Part shown: piece by piece, positions 1 through 5,455 of the stretch | Layout of the letters: every line of letters starts with the position of its first letter | Numbering within the stretch: position 1 is the first letter of the stretch | NCBI GenBank assembly: GCA_002352375.1 | Contig: DEIH01000130.1 | Span: forward strand, 1 to 6,121 | Source: Spirochaeta sp. UBA2779 | Lineage (GTDB): Bacteria > Spirochaetota > Spirochaetia > DSM-2461 | Length of the DNA stretch: 6,121 nt | Reading direction: 5' to 3' | Program-made: the position numbers and the translations under genes | Notes under the pieces: generated by a model | The model's database searches: none | What the model was told of the DNA's origin: nothing | The model's input: only the letters and a program-made list of their open reading frames with translations

Positions 1-187
1 AGTACGGTGTAGTCCCGATTTTTCCGCTGAGAACAGCTCGTTGGGCAACATGTTCGGGTAGTCCCGTCTTTGATCAGCTTCCCGCACATGCATAACTAAT
101 TTTATATATAACCAATAACATACTATTTCACATCTGGTAATGGTTCACAATTTGTCCTAAAATAAATAAAAAACAAGGAGCAAAGAT
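1..187. other. AT-rich upstream region, no confident gene
   Basis: No gene can be supported here. A minus-strand frame is open from an ATG at 93 to the window edge (31 codons), but it has no ribosome binding site and no recognisable motif. The 9-base word GTAGTCCCG occurs twice, at 9-17 and 58-66; the second copy lies in a small CGGG-TAGT-CCCG hairpin (55-66). Bases 94-175 are very AT-rich and probably carry the promoter of the following gene, but I could not find a convincing -35/-10 pair. Confidence 0.4.
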
Positions 188-559
188 ATGAAGAAACTTT
201 TATTAATCATTCTGATTTTGACAGCAGCAACAATTATGGTTCATTCTGCAGAAATGGAACTGGGTGATTTCCCATTGGGGAAATGGCTTGATTCCAACTG
301 GGATGCTGTATGGGAATTTGAGTCCAACAATATCCGCATTTTAGGTACTGACGGCAGTGTTTATTGTGATTTTGATAAAAAAACTATAGAAAACTGGTCA
401 CTTAAACCTGGGACTAAGGGTCTGGTTGTGTCTTTCTATTGTCCTGAAACCGGAAAGAAATATCAGTTTACAAAGCCTCTTACAAATCTTAATCTTTTGA
501 TGGTAATTGATACTGATACAGGAATTCACTATGAGGTGGAATTGCCTTTTCAGAAATAA
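188..559 (+). CDS. small secreted protein of unknown function
   Basis: This 123-residue protein begins with a typical Sec signal peptide: Lys-Lys at positions 2-3, a hydrophobic core at about 4-18, and likely cleavage near residues 20-21 (VHSA). The mature part is about 100 residues, acidic and rich in aromatic and beta-forming residues, with the conserved-looking stretch DFPLGKWLDSNWDAVWEF at 27-44. Two cysteines, 60 and 85, could form a disulfide after export. The start is secure: AAGGAG at 175-180 sits seven bases before the ATG. The absence of a cysteine at the cleavage site argues against a lipoprotein, so a periplasmic or secreted location is likely. The layout resembles short secreted proteins I associate with spirochaetes, but I cannot name a family or function. 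It appears to be a single-gene unit; nothing intact follows it for about 900 bases. Confidence 0.8.
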   Translation: MKKLLLIILILTAATIMVHSAEMELGDFPLGKWLDSNWDAVWEFESNNIRILGTDGSVYCDFDKKTIENWSLKPGTKGLVVSFYCPETGKKYQFTKPLTNLNLLMVIDTDTGIHYEVELPFQK

Positions 560-966
560 TTAATTTTTATTTCCAAACCTTCAGGCCGTATTCGTAACGG
601 ATGTTCCTCGACTCATCAATCCGGATTGTCGATCGTTGTTTCCATCCGGCTCTTTGCGCATCTTAGCAGGAAGTATAAAATGTATCTCTTTCATTCTTTC
701 AGGGAATTGTCTGCCGTTTCGAACTGGATAGGGATGCATAGCCGAGCAGTGAACTTGTTTGCGACTAGGAGTGGGAATTAATTTTAAGTTTCTAAGGGCG
801 GAGCAATGTCTGGGATTTTTATCAATTACGAGAGAAAAGGAAAAGAACTTTTATAGACTTTATGGAGCACTGTGAAGCCGGGGTGTCAGTTAACCGGTTT
901 CTTGGTGCTTTAATTGATCTGCAGATCCACCCTACCCTCAACTACCCTGAAATTCGACGCTAATTG
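560..966. other. non-coding or decayed stretch with unidentified gene debris
   Basis: No intact gene is present. Two short open stretches look more protein-like than chance. On the minus strand, 662-567 encodes 31 residues between stops, containing STIRIDESRNIRYEYGLKVW and ending in a TAA, which reads like the tail of a protein. On the plus strand, 796-963 is open for 55 codons (it includes FMEHCEAGVSVNRFLGALID at about residues 23-42) and ends in TAA, but has no ribosome binding site. Its end lies three bases from where similarity to the avtA remnant stops, so this may be a join between two foreign or decayed pieces. I do not recognise either fragment, and both could be chance. Confidence 0.35.
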
Positions 967-1261
967 GAATGGTGCACCGTAGGCATTGTCAATAATGAAG
1001 GGGATGTCCCGTTCAGAGTCGATCCGGGCCAGATGACTGATATCAGTGTCGGTGAGAATGTTTCCGGTGGGGTTGTAGGCCGGGAGACGCAAAGTGCCTA
1101 GATGTCATCGGCGATTTCCAGGCTCTCGAAATCCACGTGATATTTATAAATATTATTACGTGTCAGTTCAATTCTTGCCGGTCGGGTTACCAGGGTGTCG
1201 GCGCCAGATCTCGTTTATTTTGAAGATGTGCACCGGATTGCCTTCAGCCGAGCACCGGCAT
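967..1261 (-). pseudogene. avtA: decayed valine-pyruvate aminotransferase fragment (avtA-like)
   Basis: Intact AvtA is a PLP enzyme of about 420 residues that interconverts valine plus pyruvate with 2-ketoisovalerate plus alanine. Read right to left, the remnant shows an N-terminal block at 1261-1201 (PVLG, then GNPVHIFKINEIWR after a one-base insertion near 1246-1249), matching the family's LGGGNPAHIP region. It jumps at 1200/1201, with roughly 100 residues missing, to DTLVTRPARIEL and YKYHVDFESLEIADDI (1199-1101). An in-frame TAG follows at 1100-1098, then ALCVSRP, a one-base deletion near 1070-1075 inside the RPTNPTGN motif, and finally NPTGNILTD through IIDNAYGAPF, stopping at 967. E. coli AvtA has FKYHVDFE and ICVSRPTNPTGN in the same order. 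The PLP-lysine region and the whole C-terminal half are absent, so it cannot make an active enzyme. The family call comes from remembered motifs; the aminotransferase identity is secure, the exact subtype slightly less so. Confidence 0.75.
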
Positions 1262-1402
1262 ATCAGTTCAACCATCCGAATTTAACAATTTCCCCCGGCA
1301 GAGGAAGCATACCCACAATGTGCATGGCAAGCAGCGGCCGGTTCTTTTCTTCGTTCCTCATATAGTATCTCGACTGAGTTAATATACTTTTCCTCTCGTT
1401 GA

Positions 1403-1432
1403 TTGGATTTATTCTTTTCAATGCAATATATT
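1403..1432 (+). promoter_or_regulatory. possible sigma-70 promoter for the lipoprotein gene
   Basis: TTGGAT at 1403-1408 and TATATT at 1427-1432 are separated by 18 bases. The -10 box matches the consensus at five of six positions, the -35 box only at three. Transcription would begin near 1439, leaving a very short leader before the ribosome binding site at 1442-1446. An alternative -35, TTGATT at 1399-1404, is too far from this -10. The surroundings are AT-rich, so chance matches are easy. Confidence 0.3.
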
Positions 1433-1455
1433 CAGTGCTTTAGGAGAAAACAACT

Positions 1456-2466
1456 TTGATGCTGTTTAAAAACAGAAAAGTTCAACAATTGACAGGTATG
1501 GTATTTATTACTCTATGGACTGCATCTTGTACCATAACATCCGATTTACCGATTATAGACTTTAAGCAGGAGATGCGTGATTTTGTTATCCTTATCTCAG
1601 ATACTGCCCGTCTTACAGATCCTGGATTTATTGTTATACCTCAGAACGGCCAGGAGATAATAACATCCGATGGAGAAGCTGACGGGGATATTGAGTTACT
1701 ATACCTGGACGCAATTGATGGAGCTGGACGTGAGGATCTTTTTTATGGATATACAGGTGATGACATTGCGACTCCGGTATCCGAAAAAGATTATATGATG
1801 AATTATCTGGATCTGATGGAAACTTCAGGGGTTGAAGTTCTGGTAACTGACTACTGTTCAACCAACTCAAAAATGGATACATCCTATTCAGAGAACCTGA
1901 GCGAAGGGTTTATATCATTTGCTGCAGATCAGCGAAGCCTCAATAATATTCCGAACTACCCTGTATTTCCTTATCCGCATACTTCAGCAGCTGAATCCAA
2001 TTATCCAGTTACGAATCTATCCGATGCCCGGAATTTTCTGTACTTAATCAACAGTGAGAATTATGCGACAAAAAGAGATTTTATTGATGATGTTAAACTC
2101 ACGAATTACGACATGATAATCATGGATCTTTATCACAATGAAACAGCATTCACAAATTTGGAAGTAGACGAATTGAAAATAAAACATGACGGTGGAACCA
2201 GGCTTGTTATCGCCTATATGAGCATTGGTGAAGCGGAAGATTACCGGTATTACTGGGATGATTCATGGGAAACAGGAAATCCGACCTGGCTGGATCTTGA
2301 GAATCCGGACTGGAATGGAAATTACAAAGTCAGATACTGGGAAGAAGAATGGCAGGATATTATCCTGACAGGAAGCAGTTCCTATCTGGGAAGAATTCTT
2401 GCTGCCGGATACAATGGCGTCTATCTGGACATAATCGATGGATTTGAATATTACGAGAATCATTAA
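1456..2466 (+). CDS. TM1410/MJ1477-type (GH114-like) putative glycosidase lipoprotein, apparently circularly permuted
   Basis: The protein has 336 residues counted from TTG 1456; an ATG at 1459 is equally possible. AGGAG at 1442-1446 is 9 or 12 bases upstream. A basic start and hydrophobic core end in TASC (Cys25), a loose lipobox, so a membrane-anchored, exported protein is likely. The motifs are those of the TM1410/MJ1477 group, related to GH114 polygalactosaminidases with a TIM-barrel fold: IPQNG (61-65), GREDLFY (91-97), TDYC (131-134), then LYLIN (195-199), MDLYHNE (223-229), IAYMSIGEAEDYRYYW (252-267), NPDWNGNYKVRYW (283-295) and GVYLDIIDGFEYYE (321-334). Acidic residues Asp224, Glu259, Glu261, Asp262, Asp325 and Asp328 are candidates for the active site. 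In the family as I know it, the GEAEDYR and GVYLDIID blocks come first and IPQNG/GREDL last; here the order is reversed, joined by a linker at about 162-190. Both halves look complete and undamaged, which favours a working permuted barrel. Substrate unknown; an activity on sugar polymers is inferred only from the family. Confidence 0.85.
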   Translation: MMLFKNRKVQQLTGMVFITLWTASCTITSDLPIIDFKQEMRDFVILISDTARLTDPGFIVIPQNGQEIITSDGEADGDIELLYLDAIDGAGREDLFYGYTGDDIATPVSEKDYMMNYLDLMETSGVEVLVTDYCSTNSKMDTSYSENLSEGFISFAADQRSLNNIPNYPVFPYPHTSAAESNYPVTNLSDARNFLYLINSENYATKRDFIDDVKLTNYDMIIMDLYHNETAFTNLEVDELKIKHDGGTRLVIAYMSIGEAEDYRYYWDDSWETGNPTWLDLENPDWNGNYKVRYWEEEWQDIILTGSSSYLGRILAAGYNGVYLDIIDGFEYYENH

Positions 2467-2492
2467 TAGTCAAAGGGTGATGTCCTGAATGC

Positions 2493-2533
2493 GGAACGGA
2501 GATACCGGGAGTGTTTCCCGGCGGCTCCGTTCC
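2493..2533. terminator. strong hairpin between convergent genes, possible two-way terminator
   Basis: GGAACGGAG (2493-2501) pairs perfectly with CTCCGTTCC (2525-2533). Inside it, CCGGGA (2505-2510) pairs with TCCCGG (2516-2521) around the loop GTGTT, with a 3-by-3 internal loop (ATA against CGG). It lies 26 bases after the lipoprotein stop and 9 bases after the leuD stop, where a shared terminator would be expected. Neither side has a T-run, so it is not a textbook intrinsic terminator. It may instead block RNA decay from the 3' ends or act with Rho. Confidence 0.55.
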
Positions 2534-2542
2534 ATACTATCG

Positions 2543-3136
2543 TTAAATGTAGGGCAGTTCACCTGCTACTCTGTCAATCTCTGTATATGCTTGAGAAAGT
2601 ACCGCTGTAGAATCCCAGCTGCCGTCCAGCAGTGCATTCCTGTAGGCCTCAGACATGGACGCGGTCCATTCTCTTGAGCCGGCTCTAACCTTCATTGTTT
2701 CAAGATTGATGCTGATTTTCATTTCAGGCTCATTTTCAACAAGGGACTGGAGCTGTTCAATATCACTCTTGGACAGAGTAACAGCAGGCATTCCCAGAGA
2801 AGAACAGTTACCGGCAAAGATTTCAGCAAAAGATTCACATAAAAGCGCGCGGATGCCCCAATCCATCAATGCCTGAGGTGCATGTTCTCTTGAAGAACCG
2901 CATCCAAAATTGGCATTACTGATTAAAATTGGATTGCCCTGATATTTTGAATCATCAAAAGAATGTCCCTTGGATTTTCCATTGCCATCCAACCTCTCAT
3001 CGTTAAAAGCATAGGCACCCAACCCTTTAAAAGTTACACATTTCATAAATCTGGCCGGAATAATTCGATCGGTATCTATATCGTTGCCATGTACTGTAAT
3101 ACCTTTTCCGCTGAACTCTTTTATAGGAACACTCAT
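2543..3136 (-). CDS. leuD: 3-isopropylmalate dehydratase small subunit (LeuD)
   Basis: LeuD is the small, swivelling subunit of isopropylmalate isomerase, which with LeuC converts 2-isopropylmalate to 3-isopropylmalate in the cytoplasm during leucine synthesis. The 197-residue length is normal for bacterial LeuD. The characteristic DIDTDRIIPARFM lies at 19-31 and the active-site segment GCGSSREHAPQAL at 78-90. The segment FAEIFAGNCSSLGMPAV (103-119) corresponds to the usual FAEIF...N...G..P region. The ATG overlaps the leuC stop in a four-base ATGA (3133-3136), and AGGAG (complement of 3144-3148) sits seven bases upstream inside leuC, so translation is probably coupled. leuC and leuD form one operon, with leuD last before the 2493-2533 hairpin. 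The related homoaconitase or citraconate/methylmalate isomerase small subunits share these motifs; pairing with an E. coli-like LeuC favours the leucine role. Confidence 0.95.
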   Translation of the reverse strand: MSVPIKEFSGKGITVHGNDIDTDRIIPARFMKCVTFKGLGAYAFNDERLDGNGKSKGHSFDDSKYQGNPILISNANFGCGSSREHAPQALMDWGIRALLCESFAEIFAGNCSSLGMPAVTLSKSDIEQLQSLVENEPEMKISINLETMKVRAGSREWTASMSEAYRNALLDGSWDSTAVLSQAYTEIDRVAGELPYI

Positions 3137-4536
3137 GATGCAGCTCCTGTTTTCCGGATATCCACTATTTCACCGGCTAAGGCTGCAGCTGCTGCCATTG
3201 CCGGACTCACCAGAAGGGTACGACCAGTTGGAGACCCCTGTCTGCCGATAAAGTTACGGTTGGATGTACTTGCAGAAATCTGTTGTCCCTGAAGCTTATC
3301 GGAATTCATGGCAAGACACATGGAACAGCCTGCAAGCCGCCATTGAAACCCGGCTTCTATAAAAATCTTATCAAGGCCTTCTTTCACCGCTGCTAAGGAA
3401 ACCTCCTGACTACCAGGTACGACAAGGGCAGTAACACTTTCTGCCACCTTCTGTCCCCGGGCAACTGCAGCAGCTTCTCTGAGATCTGTCAGACGGCCAT
3501 TTGTGCAGGAACCGATAAAGACAACATCAATTTTCTTTCCGAGAATTTTTTCATTTTCTGAGAAACCCATATACTCATATGCACGAAGAGCTGTTTCTCT
3601 CTCTTCTTCGGGTAGAGACTCAACAACTGGCAGTTTCTCATCAACAGCCACTACCTGACCGGGATTGATACCCCAGGTAACCATGGGTTTCAAATCTGAA
3701 GCATTGAAAAAAACTTCATCATCAAATAAGGCGTCGGAATCAGATTTGATTTCTTCGGCATATTTAACCATTGAAGCGTAGTCTTTAACGTAAGGACGAC
3801 CTTTCAGCCAGTCATAGGTAACCTGATCGGGGTTTACATAACCGGCACGGGCACCGCCTTCGATACTCATATTGCAGAGAGTCATACGTTCTTCCATTCC
3901 CAAAGCATCAATGGCTTCACCAGCATACTCATATGCATAACCCAGGCCGCCATTAACACCCAGGCGTCCTATAATGGCAAGAATTAAATCTTTAGCTCCA
4001 ACACCTTCTGGCAATACACCGTTTACAGTAATACGTCTTACTTTCGGCTTGGAAATTGCCATTGTCTGAGTTGCAAGAATGTCTCGAACCTGACTGGTGC
4101 CGACACCGAATGCGATGGATCCAAAGGCTCCATGAGTGGCGGTATGTGAATCACCGCAAGCAATAGTCATACCAGGTTGTGTAAGGCCCTTCTCCGGCCC
4201 AACAACATGAATAACACCTTGTTTACCTGATTCAGGGCCGAAATACTGAATGCCGAATTCCTGAGTACTTGTTTCAAGAGCCTTCAGCATTTCTTCAGCA
4301 AGAGGATCCGCCAGAGGGCGGCTGATGTCATCTGTGGGTATGATATGATCCGCTGTGGCGTAAGTCCTTGAAGGGTATCGAACTGTTAGATTCTTATCCT
4401 TGAGCATACCGAAGGCCTGAGGTGATGTCACTTCATGAATGAGGTGTAAACCGATGAATAACTGATCCTGCCCTGAAGGGAGCGTCCGGACTTTGTGTCG
4501 TTTCCAGACTTTATCAAATAAATTTTTTCCGGCCAT
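3133..4536 (-). CDS. leuC: 3-isopropylmalate dehydratase large subunit (LeuC)
   Basis: LeuC is the large, iron-sulfur subunit of isopropylmalate isomerase of the aconitase superfamily. The 467 residues match E. coli LeuC (466) in length and closely in motifs: HLIHEVTSPQAF (31-42), PGMTIACGDSHTATHGAFG (121-139), TLCNMSIEGGARAG (219-232), WGINPGQV (288-295), and a C-terminal SPAMAAAAALAG (444-455). The three [4Fe-4S] ligands are present: Cys344 in FIGSCTNGR, and Cys404 and Cys407 in AGCSMCLAMN. NRNFIGRQG (427-435) is the substrate-binding arginine region. The start is well supported: AGGAGGT (complement of 4541-4547) lies four bases before the ATG. It is the first gene of leuCD, with a likely promoter of its own at 4607-4636 and a palindrome next to the ribosome binding site. 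It resembles the bacterial 'long' LeuC rather than the shorter archaeal type, so I am confident of the leucine-pathway role. Confidence 0.97.
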   Translation of the reverse strand: MAGKNLFDKVWKRHKVRTLPSGQDQLFIGLHLIHEVTSPQAFGMLKDKNLTVRYPSRTYATADHIIPTDDISRPLADPLAEEMLKALETSTQEFGIQYFGPESGKQGVIHVVGPEKGLTQPGMTIACGDSHTATHGAFGSIAFGVGTSQVRDILATQTMAISKPKVRRITVNGVLPEGVGAKDLILAIIGRLGVNGGLGYAYEYAGEAIDALGMEERMTLCNMSIEGGARAGYVNPDQVTYDWLKGRPYVKDYASMVKYAEEIKSDSDALFDDEVFFNASDLKPMVTWGINPGQVVAVDEKLPVVESLPEEERETALRAYEYMGFSENEKILGKKIDVVFIGSCTNGRLTDLREAAAVARGQKVAESVTALVVPGSQEVSLAAVKEGLDKIFIEAGFQWRLAGCSMCLAMNSDKLQGQQISASTSNRNFIGRQGSPTGRTLLVSPAMAAAAALAGEIVDIRKTGAAS

Positions 4537-4548
4537 AAAGACCTCCTG

Positions 4549-4569
4549 ATCCCTGCCTGAGGCTGGGAT
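4549..4569 (-). promoter_or_regulatory. imperfect palindrome beside the leuC ribosome binding site
   Basis: On the plus strand ATCCC-T-GCC (4549-4557) and GGC-T-GGGAT (4561-4569) are mirror complements around TGA, with a single mismatch. In the leuC mRNA this would fold into a hairpin with an A-A mismatch and three-base loop that ends one base before the AGGAGGT ribosome binding site. It could tune translation or be a repressor operator downstream of the promoter. No leader peptide with leucine codons and no T-box motif is visible between promoter and leuC. Confidence 0.4.
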
Positions 4570-4606
4570 GATTTTCTGTTCAATGTGAATAGAATACTGG
4601 ATTTAG

Positions 4607-4636
4607 AGTATATACGTTCAGCTGTAATGGCTTCAA
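4607..4636 (-). promoter_or_regulatory. likely sigma-70 promoter of leuCD
   Basis: Reading the minus strand, TTGAAG (4636-4631) and TATACT (4612-4607) are separated by 18 bases; they match the consensus at four and five of six positions. Transcription would start near 4600, giving a leader of about 65 bases. This lets leuCD be expressed apart from the two membrane-protein genes upstream, whose last stop is at 4664. Confidence 0.5.
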
Positions 4637-4663
4637 GTTCAGTTCGCTGATGTGAAATAATAC

Positions 4664-5443
4664 CTACTCTTTCCAGGGGAATATCATGCCTTTTAAACTG
4701 CGCTTTCCCACACGTTCTTTTTCATCTACCAATAATTCATACCAGGGAACGTCTTTTCTCTTCGCATCCGGATGGGTTTCCAACCAGTCGTATTTCAAAA
4801 TAAGCAGGCGAAGCGCTGAGTTCAGATACAATTGTATTCCTGCCGGACCGAAAGCACCAAAAGCGGTTAACGGCCATAGCATCAGGTTAACAGGTATCAT
4901 GATAAATCCCAGAAATATTGTGAGACCAAGATTATCAAACATAATCAGTATACTTTTCTTCAAAGACTTACGAAAATCCCCTGTTAATCTGTTTCTTACA
5001 GGAAGAAACCAGATTAAGGTAAAGTAAACCCCTACGGTTATCCAGAACAGAAGTGCAGATGCCGCCAGACCCAACATGGACTTCATCCCGGAGTAGTAAC
5101 TCATACCGAATATCGACATTGAAAAGAAAACAGTAGAAATCAACGAAAGAAGAAGAGAGGCCTTCCATGTTCTTTTGAGCGTTTCAGGTATCTCTCCCCA
5201 GCTCAACCTTTTATAGTCGGCTATCTGAGACATCGCTGCTGAAATAATCCCCAAAGCGATAAAAACTGCGGGTATCAATACAACAAGTATCAGGAAACCG
5301 GCTGTTGAACCATTTTCAAGTATTTTAAACATAGGCCATAGTCCAAGAGCGAAGATAATGAATAAGCTGAGATTTCCGAGAATCAGTGCACCCAGATTAT
5401 CCCATGCATCAAAAAAAGACTTTTTCACTAATAGAAAGAACAT
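4664..5443 (-). CDS. multi-pass membrane protein of unknown function
   Basis: This 259-residue protein has about five hydrophobic segments, at roughly 18-39, 48-71, 94-115, 121-147 and 168-200. A short basic loop follows each pair (YKRLSWGEIPETLKRTWK at 77-94; RNRLTGDFRKSLKKS at 150-164), and there is a soluble, charged C-terminal tail (about 217-259) ending in FPWKE. The alternation of amphipathic 'W/F-D-N-L' segments (DAWDNLGAL at 12-20; MFDNLGLTI at 168-176) suggests two related halves. The general layout recalls DUF624/YesL-type membrane proteins, but I cannot assign it firmly and no catalytic motif is seen. The gene begins 12 bases after the yhhQ-family stop; a weak GAGG (complement of 5454-5457) ten bases before its ATG overlaps that stop, so the two are probably co-transcribed. 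Function unknown; a cytoplasmic-membrane location is clear. Confidence 0.8.
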   Translation of the reverse strand: MFFLLVKKSFFDAWDNLGALILGNLSLFIIFALGLWPMFKILENGSTAGFLILVVLIPAVFIALGIISAAMSQIADYKRLSWGEIPETLKRTWKASLLLSLISTVFFSMSIFGMSYYSGMKSMLGLAASALLFWITVGVYFTLIWFLPVRNRLTGDFRKSLKKSILIMFDNLGLTIFLGFIMIPVNLMLWPLTAFGAFGPAGIQLYLNSALRLLILKYDWLETHPDAKRKDVPWYELLVDEKERVGKRSLKGMIFPWKE

Positions 5444-5455
5444 AATTCAAGAACC

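Noticed and set aside
9..66. Direct repeat GTAGTCCCG as a mobile-element or attachment site
   Set aside because: Only two nine-base copies 40 bases apart, with no inverted ends or transposase; easily chance or a remnant.
1..93. Minus-strand open frame running off the window edge
   Set aside because: The ATG has no ribosome binding site and 31 codons without a motif are not enough to call a gene.
910..1092. Minus-strand 60-codon open frame as an intact small gene
   Set aside because: It starts at a TTG inside the NPTG motif of the aminotransferase remnant, has no ribosome binding site, and its similarity continues upstream in another frame; it is part of the pseudogene.
1094..1285. Plus-strand 63-codon open frame
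   Set aside because: It runs antisense to the avtA remnant, lacks a ribosome binding site, and has a composition (rich in Arg, Cys, His, Pro) typical of a shadow frame.
1263..1361. Minus-strand 32-codon open frame just upstream of the avtA remnant
   Set aside because: It has no ribosome binding site and no recognisable motif. It could be further debris of the N-terminal region, but I could not match it to AvtA.
1634..2463. Minus-strand open frames at 1634-1882 and 2263-2463
   Set aside because: Both lie entirely antisense to the well-supported lipoprotein gene and show no family motifs.
2489..3292. Plus-strand open frames at 2489-2677, 2655-2876 and 2963-3292
   Set aside because: They are antisense to leuD and the end of leuC, whose identities are certain.
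4537..4663. T-box riboswitch or leucine leader peptide upstream of leuC
   Set aside because: No start codon with a leucine-rich short frame, no T-box-like conserved stretch and no T-run terminator could be found in these 127 bases.
4686..5168. Open frames at 4686-5027 (+) and 4968-5168 (-)
   Set aside because: They overlap the membrane protein gene in other frames and have no ribosome binding site or membrane pattern of their own.
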